15,729 bases of DNA from Hyphomicrobiaceae bacterium (lineage in GTDB: Bacteria; Pseudomonadota; Alphaproteobacteria; Rhizobiales; Hyphomicrobiaceae): contig JAJFHI010000077.1 of assembly GCA_021775715.1 (NCBI GenBank), forward strand, positions 1 to 15,729, read 5' to 3'. A model generated the notes under the pieces. It was not told where the DNA came from. It did not search any database and saw only the letters and a list, made by a program, of their open reading frames with translations. Within the stretch, counting starts at the first letter, position 1. Each line of letters starts with the position of its first letter. The translations under genes and the position numbers were made by a program. Positions 1-6,883 of this stretch are shown piece after piece.

Positions 1-45
1 TTCCTTGCATTCGCCGCCGACGCCATCTATACGAAATCCGGCTGA
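1..45 (+). CDS. 3' tail of an unidentified gene entering from the left
   Basis: Reading frame 1 is open from the first base to a TGA at 43-45 and gives FLAFAADAIYTKSG as the last 14 residues of a protein. The tRNA-Ser gene starts five bases later, a normal spacing for the end of an upstream gene. Fourteen residues are too few to name a family, and the stretch could be an accidental open frame. Confidence 0.3.
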   Translation, partial: FLAFAADAIYTKSG

Positions 46-49
46 CTTA

Positions 50-141
50 GGAGACGTGACCGAGTGGCTGAAGGTAACGGTTTGCTAAATCGTCGTACGT
101 GGAAACGCGTACCGAGGGTTCGAATCCCTCCGTCTCCGCCA
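50..141 (+). tRNA. tRNA-Ser, anticodon GCU, CCA end encoded
   Basis: The acceptor arms GGAGACG (50-56) and CGTCTCC (131-137) pair perfectly, followed by discriminator G138 and an encoded CCA (139-141). The anticodon stem pairs 77-81 with 89-93 and closes the loop TTGCTAA, putting anticodon GCT at 84-86, which reads AGC and AGU serine codons. The long variable arm between the anticodon stem and the T arm (GGTTCGAATCC, 117-127) is the class II feature expected of tRNA-Ser. No copy of the tRNA 3' end is seen elsewhere in the window, so there is no sign that an element used it as an attachment site here. Confidence 0.97.
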
Positions 142-260
142 TTCGCCTTTGCCGCCAATGCTACGCAGATGCCTTGTATTGGAGATTGGCGCGGCCGCCA
201 AAATCCTGCGCTGGACATACTGTATGCGGCTGGCCGGGTGCGCTCTCATAAGTGTTGCGG

Positions 261-322
261 GTTAGTCGCCTAACTGGCAACAGAATCGCTTTAGAACTGC
301 CTGAAGACTCTTTGTTCTAAAG
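261..322 (+). repeat. Two small inverted repeats upstream of rmlB
   Basis: Two hairpins lie in the 225-base space between tRNA-Ser and rmlB. The first is GTTAG-TCGC-CTAAC (261-274). The second is a perfect 9-bp inverted repeat, CTTTAGAAC (289-297) and GTTCTAAAG (314-322), separated by 16 bases. Neither is followed by a run of T, so they are not standard intrinsic terminators. They could be a leader structure or an operator for the rml genes. I see no convincing -35/-10 pair in the rest of this space. Confidence 0.4.
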
Positions 323-366
323 GGGTGATGCCACTTGGGCGTGCATCACGGGGGCACCGACACAGC

Positions 367-1521
367 ATGAGCCAAAACAAGCAGGGTATTCTGGTCACCG
401 GCGGCGCCGGGTTTATCGGCGCAAACTTTGTGCTGGATTGGTTTCGGTCGTCGGATGAGCCCGTCGTCAATCTCGACCTGTTGACGTACGCTGGCAATCC
501 GCAGACTTTGGTAAGCCTCGAAGGCGACGACCGGTATCGTTTTGTCAAAGGCGACATTGCCGACACAACGTTGATTGCCCGGCTGTTGGGTGAACATGAG
601 CCACGTGCGATTGTGAACTTTGCAGCCGAGTCCCATGTTGATCGTTCGATCCACGGGCCGGAAGACTTTATCCAAACCAACATCGTCGGCACGTTTCGAT
701 TGCTGGACGCCGTCCGGGCCTACTGGACCGGGCTGAAGGGCGAGGCGAAAGACAACTTCCGCTTCCTGCATGTCTCCACCGATGAAGTCTACGGCACGTT
801 GGCACCCGACGACCCGGCCTTCAGCGAGACCAATCAATATCTGCCAAACAGCCCGTATGCGGCGAGCAAGGCGGCAAGCGACCATCTCGTGCGCGCTTAC
901 CACCACACGTATGGCCTGCCGGTGGTGACGACCAATTGCTCGAACAATTACGGGCCGTATCAATTCCCGGAAAAACTGATCCCGCTGGTGATTGTCAATG
1001 CGCTGGCCGGCAAGCCGCTGCCGATTTATGGCGACGGACAGCAGGTGCGCGACTGGCTGTATGTCACCGACCATTGCAGCGCCATCCGCGAAGTGCTGGC
1101 AGCCGGTCAGTTGGGCGAGACGTACAACATCGGTGGTTGGAACGAAAAACCGAACATCGAAATCGTCAACACGATCTGCGCGCTGCTCGACAAGCTTCGT
1201 CCACGCGCAGACGGCGCCGGCTATGGCGAACAAATCACTTACGTCACGGATCGACCGGGTCATGACCGCCGCTATGCCATCGATGCGCGCCGAATCGAGC
1301 GCGAGCTCGGCTGGAAACCGGCGGAGACATTTGAGACCGGCATTGAGAAAACGGTTGCGTGGTATCTCGACAACGCGGGCTGGGTGGAAGACGTCCAGTC
1401 GGGTGCCTACCGCGCGTGGGTCGAGAAGCACTACGGTGACGGCCGCGACAAACCAAAAGGAATTCGTGGCAGAAGCGGCAGCCGTTCCGTTGTTCGGCCC
1501 GACGCCAAAGAAGCGGTCTAG
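367..1521 (+). CDS. rmlB: dTDP-glucose 4,6-dehydratase
   Basis: This NAD-dependent short-chain dehydrogenase family enzyme converts dTDP-glucose to dTDP-4-keto-6-deoxyglucose, the second step of dTDP-L-rhamnose synthesis in the cytoplasm. The nucleotide-binding loop GGAGFIG is at residues 12-18, the catalytic Thr-Asp-Glu triad at 138-140, and the YxxxK pair at Tyr164 and Lys168. The chosen ATG gives MSQNKQGILVTGG, matching where the family begins; an in-frame ATG at 325 would add 14 residues unlike the family. The protein is 384 residues, longer than the usual 350 or so, because a basic, low-complexity tail of about 27 residues follows the conserved end (AWVEKHYGDG). rmlA follows 42 bases downstream, probably in the same operon. 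Annotators often use the synonym rfbB. Confidence 0.96.
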   Translation: MSQNKQGILVTGGAGFIGANFVLDWFRSSDEPVVNLDLLTYAGNPQTLVSLEGDDRYRFVKGDIADTTLIARLLGEHEPRAIVNFAAESHVDRSIHGPEDFIQTNIVGTFRLLDAVRAYWTGLKGEAKDNFRFLHVSTDEVYGTLAPDDPAFSETNQYLPNSPYAASKAASDHLVRAYHHTYGLPVVTTNCSNNYGPYQFPEKLIPLVIVNALAGKPLPIYGDGQQVRDWLYVTDHCSAIREVLAAGQLGETYNIGGWNEKPNIEIVNTICALLDKLRPRADGAGYGEQITYVTDRPGHDRRYAIDARRIERELGWKPAETFETGIEKTVAWYLDNAGWVEDVQSGAYRAWVEKHYGDGRDKPKGIRGRSGSRSVVRPDAKEAV

Positions 1522-1563
1522 ACCGTTGATCGAACATCACTGAGACAAACGGGAACCGATTGC

Positions 1564-2454
1564 ATGACAGAACGTAGAGGCATCATTCTGGCGGGCGGCA
1601 CAGGCACGCGGCTGCACCCCGTCACGCGCGTTGTGTCGAAGCAACTTATGCCGATCTACGACAAGCCAATGATCTACTATCCGCTGAGTGTTTTGATGCT
1701 GGCGGGCATTCGCGACATCCTAATTATCTCGACGCCACAGGACACGCCGCGCTTTCGCGAGCTGTTTGGCGATGGCAGAGATTGGGGTTTGCGGATTGTC
1801 TATGAGGTGCAGCCAAGTCCCGATGGACTGGCGCAGGCGTTCATAATCGGCAAGGAGTTTGTCGGCGATAACCCGAGCGCGCTTGTGTTGGGCGACAACA
1901 TTTTTTACGGCCACGATTTGCAGATGCTGCTCGATAACGCGATGATGCGTGACGACGGCGCGACGGTGTTTGCCTATCACGTGACGGACCCGGAACGGTA
2001 CGGCGTTGTTGGCTTTGATGCCGACGGCCGCGCGACAAGCCTGGAAGAAAAGCCAGCCAAGCCAAAGAGCCGTTACGCTGTCACCGGGCTTTATTTCTAC
2101 GACAACGATGTGATCGACATTGCCACCACCTTGAAGCCGTCGCCGCGTGGCGAACTTGAAATCACCGACCTCAACCGCGTTTACCTGGAGCAGGGCAGGT
2201 TGAGTGTTGAGATCATGGGCCGTGGTTATGCCTGGCTCGACACCGGCACACACCAGAGCTTGATCCAGGCGTCCAATTTCATCGAGACGATCGAGAAGCG
2301 CCAAGGTTTGATGGTCGCTTGCCCCGAAGAAATCGCATGGCGCAAAGGCTTCATTGACAACGCCCAGTTAGAGAAGTTGGCCGAGCCGTTGGCAAAAAGC
2401 AGCTACGGGCAATATTTGCAGCGGCTGCTCGTTGATGGTGATGGGGTTTGGTAG
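1564..2454 (+). CDS. rmlA: Glucose-1-phosphate thymidylyltransferase
   Basis: This nucleotidyltransferase joins dTTP and glucose-1-phosphate to make dTDP-glucose, the first step of dTDP-L-rhamnose synthesis for O-antigen or other surface glycans. The signature GGTGTRL is at residues 11-17, the active-site Lys26 in SKQLMP, Asp111 in LGDN, EEKP at 161-164 and Asp226 in AWLDTGTH. The 296-residue length is normal. The gene lies 42 bases after rmlB with only a weak GGGAA ribosome site. rmlC and rmlD, which usually follow, are absent. Instead the DNA changes character directly after the stop, and the last 144 bases (2311-2454) recur in degraded form at 4677-4733 and 6884-7030. The last residues (LLVDGDGVW) end close to the usual family terminus, so this resident copy looks complete. 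Synonym rfbA. Confidence 0.96.
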   Translation: MTERRGIILAGGTGTRLHPVTRVVSKQLMPIYDKPMIYYPLSVLMLAGIRDILIISTPQDTPRFRELFGDGRDWGLRIVYEVQPSPDGLAQAFIIGKEFVGDNPSALVLGDNIFYGHDLQMLLDNAMMRDDGATVFAYHVTDPERYGVVGFDADGRATSLEEKPAKPKSRYAVTGLYFYDNDVIDIATTLKPSPRGELEITDLNRVYLEQGRLSVEIMGRGYAWLDTGTHQSLIQASNFIETIEKRQGLMVACPEEIAWRKGFIDNAQLEKLAEPLAKSSYGQYLQRLLVDGDGVW

Positions 2455-2473
2455 AGGGGGTGTTTGGTAGAGG
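2446..2473 (+). repeat. 12-bp direct repeat across the rmlA stop codon
   Basis: GTTTGGTAGAGG occurs at 2446-2457 and again at 2462-2473, a period of 16 bases. The first copy contains the last rmlA codons and the TAG stop; the second lies just outside the gene. It may mark a slippage event or a breakpoint at the gene's 3' end. Confidence 0.6.
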
Positions 2474-2654
2474 TTTGCCGCAGCGCTAACACGCGTTCAG
2501 CGCAAAGGCAGAATCACTTCTAACAGTAGAAGAGAGAAATCGGAAATCACGAATTGATATACAAGGAGGTCGATGTGGACTTCGCTTCAATTGGGCCGTC
2601 CTCCAATATTTGCCTTAGATTATGCTCTACCTATGTTGGTCAGAAACGCGACTA

Positions 2655-3485
2655 CTAGCCCCGCGCCAGCAGATACGATACGAACGACGCGCACGCGCCC
2701 AGCATGAACAGTGCGTCGGCCTCGTCCACCTGGGCCTCGTCGTCGAATACGAGTGCATGGCGTACACCTTCCTCGTTGCTTGAGTATCCGTAGAGCGACC
2801 CAAATGCTGCCTTGAGACTGCCGTGGAGGTGGCCGCGCTGCTCCAATACCTTGAGCGCCGCCCCCAGTGTGTCGGTGTCCGCCGCGAGGCCCACCGCCAT
2901 CGCCTCCACAGCGTGGATGCTCTCGCGCACGCAACCCGCCCAATCCGCGTTACGAAGCGCCACGCCAGCTGCAATGAGCTGCTTGCGCGCTGCGGTGGCA
3001 TTGGTAGCCTCTGCGTCCGCAATAGCGCGCTCAAACGCTGCCGCCTGCTCCTCCGTGCCAATCGCAGAAATGTATTTGTTGTCGAATATGCGATATGCAC
3101 TACGCGTCGTGACGAACGCATACGCAAGCTCGCGCTTCAGCTCTCCGCTGCATCCACGATGCCGGACGAAGAATTCGACCAGATTGAAGAGTTTGCCGAT
3201 GCTGGCGCGCTGGATGAAAACGTCGAGGCACTGCTTGTTCTCGTATGCGCGGCCGTTAAATTTGTTGGGCGACCGCCCGAAAAAGAGAACGTGCAGGTCC
3301 ATCGCAACCCGCCTCCATTCGTCGTTGAATATGGAGGCGTCAAACGTGGCGTAGGATTCGCGGTCGATTTCGAGGCTGATGTAATAATATAGCAGATGGC
3401 GTAGTTCCGCTGACACCTCGCCCAGCTTGAGCTGCGGCGGGATCGGCTCAAGTTCGGTACGCTGGGAGAACGGCACATACGGCAT
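2655..3485 (-). CDS. AbiJ/HEPN-type abortive-infection-like protein
   Basis: The 276-residue protein resembles the family with an AbiJ-type N-terminal domain (around residues 4-170, opening FSQRTELEPIPPQ) and a helical HEPN-like C-terminal domain (around 180-276). In the C-terminal part I see RESIHAVEA (187-195), TLGAALKVLE (206-215), LYGYSSNEEGVRHALV (231-246) and VDEADALFMLGACASFV (253-269). This order is typical of proteins annotated as abortive infection proteins. HEPN domains are often RNases; Arg187/His191 and Arg242/His243 are candidate active residues, but this is inference. Of three in-frame ATGs (3518, 3500, 3485) I chose the third: a TATAAT box lies just upstream and AGGCGA sits 6 bases ahead of the ATG. 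The gene is divergent from the cyclotransferase-like gene at 3747. The recognition is from memory of the family. Confidence 0.72.
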   Translation of the reverse strand: MPYVPFSQRTELEPIPPQLKLGEVSAELRHLLYYYISLEIDRESYATFDASIFNDEWRRVAMDLHVLFFGRSPNKFNGRAYENKQCLDVFIQRASIGKLFNLVEFFVRHRGCSGELKRELAYAFVTTRSAYRIFDNKYISAIGTEEQAAAFERAIADAEATNATAARKQLIAAGVALRNADWAGCVRESIHAVEAMAVGLAADTDTLGAALKVLEQRGHLHGSLKAAFGSLYGYSSNEEGVRHALVFDDEAQVDEADALFMLGACASFVSYLLARG

Positions 3486-3506
3486 CGAATCGCCTGGCAT
3501 CGAGTG

Positions 3507-3536
3507 ATTATATCGCAAGGAGCTTGTCGGGGTGAA
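3507..3536 (-). promoter_or_regulatory. Candidate sigma-70 promoter for the AbiJ/HEPN-like gene
   Basis: On the minus strand a perfect TATAAT (3512-3507) lies 21 bases ahead of the chosen start at 3485. TTCACC (3536-3531) stands 18 bases further upstream as a weak -35 box (4 of 6). Transcription would begin near 3500, giving a short leader that still contains the AGGCGA ribosome site. This favours the start at 3485 over the two upstream ATGs. Confidence 0.45.
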
Positions 3537-3572
3537 AGTGATACTCGACTTGCGGCAAGAGTTACCTTTGCA

Positions 3573-3587
3573 ACCGATATTATCGGT
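3573..3587 (+). promoter_or_regulatory. Perfect 7-1-7 palindrome, candidate operator
   Basis: ACCGATA-T-TATCGGT is an uninterrupted inverted repeat with a single central base, the geometry of a dimeric regulator's binding site. It lies in the 261-base space between the divergent AbiJ/HEPN-like gene and the cyclotransferase-like gene, about 37 bases upstream of the proposed -35 box. No recognised DNA-binding regulator is encoded nearby, so its ligand protein is unknown. Confidence 0.4.
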
Positions 3588-3746
3588 GTTCGGGCTAAGT
3601 TCATTAAAACCGGATTGGCTGATGGTTGCTTCTGCATAAGTTTGGGCCAGGTGCGGATGTGTGGAAAGATTATGCTTATGTGTTCAGGCGGGGCGGCAAT
3701 TTTAGTAGCATCAAAGTGTAATGGCCATTATTCGCGCTGGGTTCAG

Positions 3747-4295
3747 ATGACAGACTTCGTTTACTTTGGATATGGCTCGAATATGTTAACAGAGCGCCTC
3801 AAGAAGCGCTGTAGCAACGCGATGCCGCTGGGCGTTGGAAGCCTTTCAGATTATTCACTTAACTTTTCAAAGAGAAGCGTTGATGGGTCCGGAAAGGCAA
3901 CACTTGTTCCTTCAAACGGACGTAATGTTCATGGAGTCATGTTTACAGTACCGCTCAATGAGCGCAAATATCTTGATGATGCCGAGGGCCTGGGAAATGG
4001 CTATGAACGTCGGGATGATGTGGAGATCCTTTGTTCCCAGACGGCTAACGTGATTGTGGCTTCGACCTATATTGCTTTGCCCAGAAACGTAGACGCTGCG
4101 CTGAAACCATATGACTGGTATCATACTCTTGTCTTAGCCGGTGCTGAAGAGCATGAGCTGCCTGAGCTACATATAGACAGCCTGAGGCGAGCGGAGTTTG
4201 TCTTGGATGCAAAGCTGGACCGCCTGTCGCGTCTCGAAGCGATTCGTGCCTTGAACGCTGCCGGTTATGTTCACGGCTTTCCCGTTTCCAACTAG
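3747..4295 (+). CDS. Gamma-glutamylcyclotransferase-like (GGCT/AIG2 fold) protein
   Basis: The protein opens MTDFVYFGYGSNM, whose YGSN glycine loop (residues 9-12) is the substrate-binding signature of the gamma-glutamylcyclotransferase-like fold. The general acid/base glutamate is most likely Glu80 in DDAEGLGNGYER. The run SGKATLVPSNGRNVHGVMF (48-66) is also typical. Family members release 5-oxoproline from gamma-glutamyl amines or peptides; the substrate here is unknown. At 182 residues the length is normal. The ATG at 3747 begins the conserved domain directly; the frame is open further upstream to 3504, but that extension does not look like protein of this family. The ribosome site is weak. 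The base composition is visibly more AT-rich than the rml genes. The gene is divergent from the AbiJ/HEPN-like gene. Confidence 0.8.
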   Translation: MTDFVYFGYGSNMLTERLKKRCSNAMPLGVGSLSDYSLNFSKRSVDGSGKATLVPSNGRNVHGVMFTVPLNERKYLDDAEGLGNGYERRDDVEILCSQTANVIVASTYIALPRNVDAALKPYDWYHTLVLAGAEEHELPELHIDSLRRAEFVLDAKLDRLSRLEAIRALNAAGYVHGFPVSN

Positions 4296-4519
4296 CCACG
4301 AATTGTCCGCTTTTTTTTTAACGCCATTTCTAGTGGTGTGGCGCGAGCCGATACGGGTTCGGATTGCAATCTCTCAGGTGATGTTTTGGCTTGTAATTCG
4401 ACCGTAATCTCACCAAAAGCGGAAACCAAAGTTATCGTGTGGTCAAACCAAGATACTGCGTCATTGATAGTCAGATTTTGTATGCTGGCCCCACCAAACA
4501 CCAAATCCTCCCCACCACC

Positions 4520-4676
4520 TCGACACCGAAAATAGTGCGCTCTCAAACACGCGCCGACCATCGGTGCCGCCGAGGGCTTTTTCGAACACAACGTTCGGCG
4601 TGGGGGCATCATGGCGACGATGCGGCCGGTAGCGTCGCTGATACCGGCGATGTTTGCGACGGAGCCGTTGAGGCTG
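4520..4676 (-). pseudogene. purQ: Decayed 3' end of a purQ-like gene
   Basis: Read on the minus strand, 4670-4595 encodes NGSVANIAGISDATGRIVAMMP, the pattern that precedes the MMPHPER motif at the end of PurQ (the glutaminase subunit of formylglycinamidine ribonucleotide synthetase). A run of five C (4602-4606) then shifts the frame: one frame gives HAER, and after a further shift another gives EKALGGTDGRRVFESALF (about 4584-4531), the usual PurQ ending. At least two frameshifts and the loss of everything upstream make this a remnant. The upstream edge is fused to an rmlA 3' remnant. Assignment to PurQ rests on motif memory, not alignment. Confidence 0.6.
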
Positions 4677-4733
4677 GAAAAAAAGCAGCTACGGGCAGCA
4701 TCTGCAGCGGCTGTTGGTGATGGGGTTTGGTGA
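4677..4733 (+). pseudogene. rmlA: Degraded 3' end of an rmlA-like gene, short copy
   Basis: AAAAAGCAGCTACGGGCA (about 4681-4698) and GCAGCGGCTG (4704-4713) match the end of the resident rmlA (2395-2438). A short deletion and the final TGATGGGGTTTGG (4718-4730) follow. The ending TTTGGTGAG is shared with the other remnant at 6884-7030 rather than with the resident gene, which reads TTTGGTAG. The fragment is fused on its left to an inverted purQ-like remnant, and both share GAGCCGTTG at 4662-4670. It cannot encode a functional protein. Confidence 0.65.
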
Positions 4734-4951
4734 GCCGATGTCGGCTTTCTGATGCAGCCGCCGCAAGTCACGAAAATAAACCGACGCTCAGTTTTGGTCC
4801 GCTGCAGACTTCCGGCACCGTGCTCACGCATAAGTATTCAACTACAATGGGCGCCAGGAAAACCCCATTAGTAGAGTCTACGTTGCTGCGTAGTTCCGAC
4901 CCCATCAAAGTAAGCAACATCACCTGGGAGGAAAAATCGTACGCCGATTGA
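4727..4951 (+). pseudogene. Possible remnant of a PPC-like beta domain
   Basis: The open frame has only a TTG start and overlaps the rmlA remnant. It contains VLTHKYSTTMGA (encoded at 4822-4857), which nearly repeats VYLTHKYSTTAGA in the second domain of the protein at 14556-15729. Ten of eleven residues from LTH onward agree, while almost every codon differs at its third base. A TL lies 11 residues before the motif (13 in the intact protein), and VSN lies 22 residues after it, where the intact protein has VSD at 21. This suggests a distant, truncated relative rather than a recent copy. Coincidence is possible and I see no start signal, so I would not call it a working gene. Confidence 0.35.
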
Positions 4952-5308
4952 GGCGGAGTTGGGCAACGTTTGACAGCGGCGAGGCATTGAACGGTAGGCG
5001 TAAATTGGGCACAGCCATGACGCCATGTTAAGCTAGCATTGAGTATTACTGCGCAGAGCCGGCGCACAAATGATATGGGCGTTTGTTGAAACCTACCACT
5101 GCCCGCGACTTCCAATTGGATTGAAAGGTGATCTGTCTCCGTTTGACCGTGCCGACAGACAATTATCGGGTCTAACCGCAAGGCATGCCGGAAGATCGAC
5201 ACATGCCCCAATAGACAAACGCAAGTGGGCCTCCCCAATGGAGGATCTGACGAATTTTACGCCGTCCTGGCAGTGTTGAAACCTAGACATTAGAAGGCTC
5301 GGTGGGAA
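4952..5308. other. Gap before the monooxygenase gene, nothing recognised
   Basis: This 357-base stretch has no supported gene, RNA or terminator. An 11-base word, GTTGAAACCTA, occurs at 5085-5095 and 5275-5285, which is within chance for a window this size. The promoter of the monooxygenase gene should lie here, but no clear -35/-10 pair stands out. Confidence 0.5.
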
Positions 5309-6838
5309 ATGGAACACTTCGATGTCCTGGTCATTGGTGCAGGGCTGTCCGGGGTCGCGGCCGGATATCATCTGCAGAAAAACTGCCCTGACCGCACGTT
5401 CACAATCCTGGAACAACGCGAACAAATCGGTGGCACATGGGATTTGTTTCGCTATCCCGGTGTGCGTTCTGATTCCGACATGCACACCTTTGGCTACTCA
5501 TTTGAGCCATGGACTGGTTCAACAACGCTTGCCAACGGATCCTCAATTCTCAACTACGTGAGAGAGACGTCAAAAACGCATGGCATCGATGAAAAAATTC
5601 GGTTCGGCCATGCGGTACGGCGTGCGGCGTGGTCGTCTACAGATGCATTGTGGACAGTGGAGATCAAGCGATCTGGCGAGACCGAATTTTCCCGGCTTAC
5701 TTGCGCGTTTCTTTACATGTGCAGTGGCTATTACAATTACGAGGCCGGTTACAATCCTGAGTTTTCCGGCACCAACAAATTCAAAGGGACAATTGTTCAT
5801 CCTCAACATTGGCCAGAGAACCTGGTTTATAAAGACAAGCGCGTCATCATTATTGGAAGTGGTGCTACTGCCGTTACTCTGCTGCCTGAGATTGCGAAGA
5901 CGGCCTCTCATGTAACTCTGCTACAGAGATCACCAACTTATATTGCATCCGTACCGCAACAGACCCGTTTTGCAAAATGGATGCATATATTGTTGTGGCG
6001 CAAGCTCGCATTTACCCTGATGCGGTGGGGGAACGTACTACACGGTGCCTATATCTATGCATTCTGCCGACGCTTTCCTAATTATTCGAAAAGCGTTCTT
6101 CTTGGACTGGTACGAGACAGCCTCGGTCCGGATTATGACATCGATAAGCACTTTACGCCGAGCTACGGTCCTTGGCAGCAGCGTTTGTGCCTAGTGCCGG
6201 ACGGTGATTTTTTCGACGCGATCAAAGAGGGACAGGCATCCGTTATAACGGACCACATCGACACATTCACCGAAGATGGTTTGAGATTGCGTTCGGGGAG
6301 GGAGCTTGAGGCTGAGTTGATAGTAACGGCCACCGGGCTTGCTATGCTGTTTCTCGGGGGTCTCGAAGTGATTGTCGATGGAGTAAAAAAAGATTTCTCG
6401 CAGGCGTTGACCTACAAGGGTGCCATGTTCAGTAACGTGCCCAACTTGGCTCTCGCAACCGGTTATACGAATGCATCTTGGACATTGAAATCCGAACTAA
6501 TATCAAAATTCGTTTGCCGTCTCCTCAATCACATGATGGCGAATGGCTATGATCAATGTAGTCCGCGCCATGCTTCACAAAATGATCAAACAGAGATGTT
6601 GCTGGACTTCACGTCCGGTTATGTAGAGCGATCGATTGATAGTTTTCCCAAGCAGTGTGCTAAAGCACCGTGGAAATTGCATCAAAATTACATCCGCGAT
6701 GTTTGGTCTCTATCATTCGGTTCGCTAGTGGATGAAACGCTGGAATTCACGCAACGAGCGGGTGTTATTGATCAACAAGCTTCTGGGGCCCGCCTCGGCC
6801 CAGCTGCGCCAAAGTATGTCGCCTCAGTAACAAGGTAA
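5309..6838 (+). CDS. EthA-like flavin-containing (Baeyer-Villiger type) monooxygenase
   Basis: This 509-residue FAD and NADPH enzyme probably inserts oxygen into a ketone, sulfide or amine. The FAD Rossmann motif GAGLSG is at residues 10-15, GGTWDLFRYPG at 41-51, the Baeyer-Villiger fingerprint FKGTIVHPQHWP at 158-169 (FxGxxxHxxxWP) and the NADPH motif GSGATA at 183-188. VTATGL marks the second FAD-proximal loop. Overall the text matches the EthA/MymA group of Baeyer-Villiger monooxygenases, usually about 490-500 residues. The ATG at 5309 places the Rossmann fold immediately, with GGTGGG upstream as a modest ribosome site. The gene stands alone, with remnants on both sides (PPC-like and rmlA-like), as expected of imported cargo. 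The natural substrate cannot be told from the sequence. Confidence 0.9.
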   Translation: MEHFDVLVIGAGLSGVAAGYHLQKNCPDRTFTILEQREQIGGTWDLFRYPGVRSDSDMHTFGYSFEPWTGSTTLANGSSILNYVRETSKTHGIDEKIRFGHAVRRAAWSSTDALWTVEIKRSGETEFSRLTCAFLYMCSGYYNYEAGYNPEFSGTNKFKGTIVHPQHWPENLVYKDKRVIIIGSGATAVTLLPEIAKTASHVTLLQRSPTYIASVPQQTRFAKWMHILLWRKLAFTLMRWGNVLHGAYIYAFCRRFPNYSKSVLLGLVRDSLGPDYDIDKHFTPSYGPWQQRLCLVPDGDFFDAIKEGQASVITDHIDTFTEDGLRLRSGRELEAELIVTATGLAMLFLGGLEVIVDGVKKDFSQALTYKGAMFSNVPNLALATGYTNASWTLKSELISKFVCRLLNHMMANGYDQCSPRHASQNDQTEMLLDFTSGYVERSIDSFPKQCAKAPWKLHQNYIRDVWSLSFGSLVDETLEFTQRAGVIDQQASGARLGPAAPKYVASVTR

Positions 6839-6883
6839 CATTGGCTTGCCTCTTCGTTTCATTTCGACCACAGCGATAGTTTG

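Noticed and set aside
27..273. Open frames on both strands across the tRNA-Ser gene
   Set aside because: They contain the well-known accidental translations of tRNA-Ser (DGGIRTLGTRF on the minus strand, RVRIPPSPP on the plus strand); the tRNA explains the sequence.
346..1431. 361-codon open frame opposite rmlB
   Set aside because: It is the shadow of a GC-rich gene with strong codon bias; its translation has no recognisable motifs, and rmlB is certain.
2517..2532. CTTCTA-ACAG-TAGAAG hairpin downstream of rmlA
   Set aside because: It is a short AT-rich stem without a T run, 62 bases after the stop; too weak to call a terminator.
2812..3392. Plus-strand open frames inside the AbiJ/HEPN-like gene
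   Set aside because: They are low-complexity translations rich in Arg, Ser and Ala, with no ribosome site; the minus-strand protein is convincing.
4311..4319. Run of nine T after the cyclotransferase-like gene
   Set aside because: There is no stable stem directly before it, so it is not called as an intrinsic terminator.
4292..4831. 179-codon minus-strand open frame
   Set aside because: It runs through the purQ-like remnant in a single frame and loses the homology at the C run, and it crosses the junction with the rmlA remnant; it is open by chance and not a gene.
5085..5285. GTTGAAACCTA repeated at 5085 and 5275
   Set aside because: An 11-base match is expected by chance several times in a window of this size, and the flanks do not extend it.
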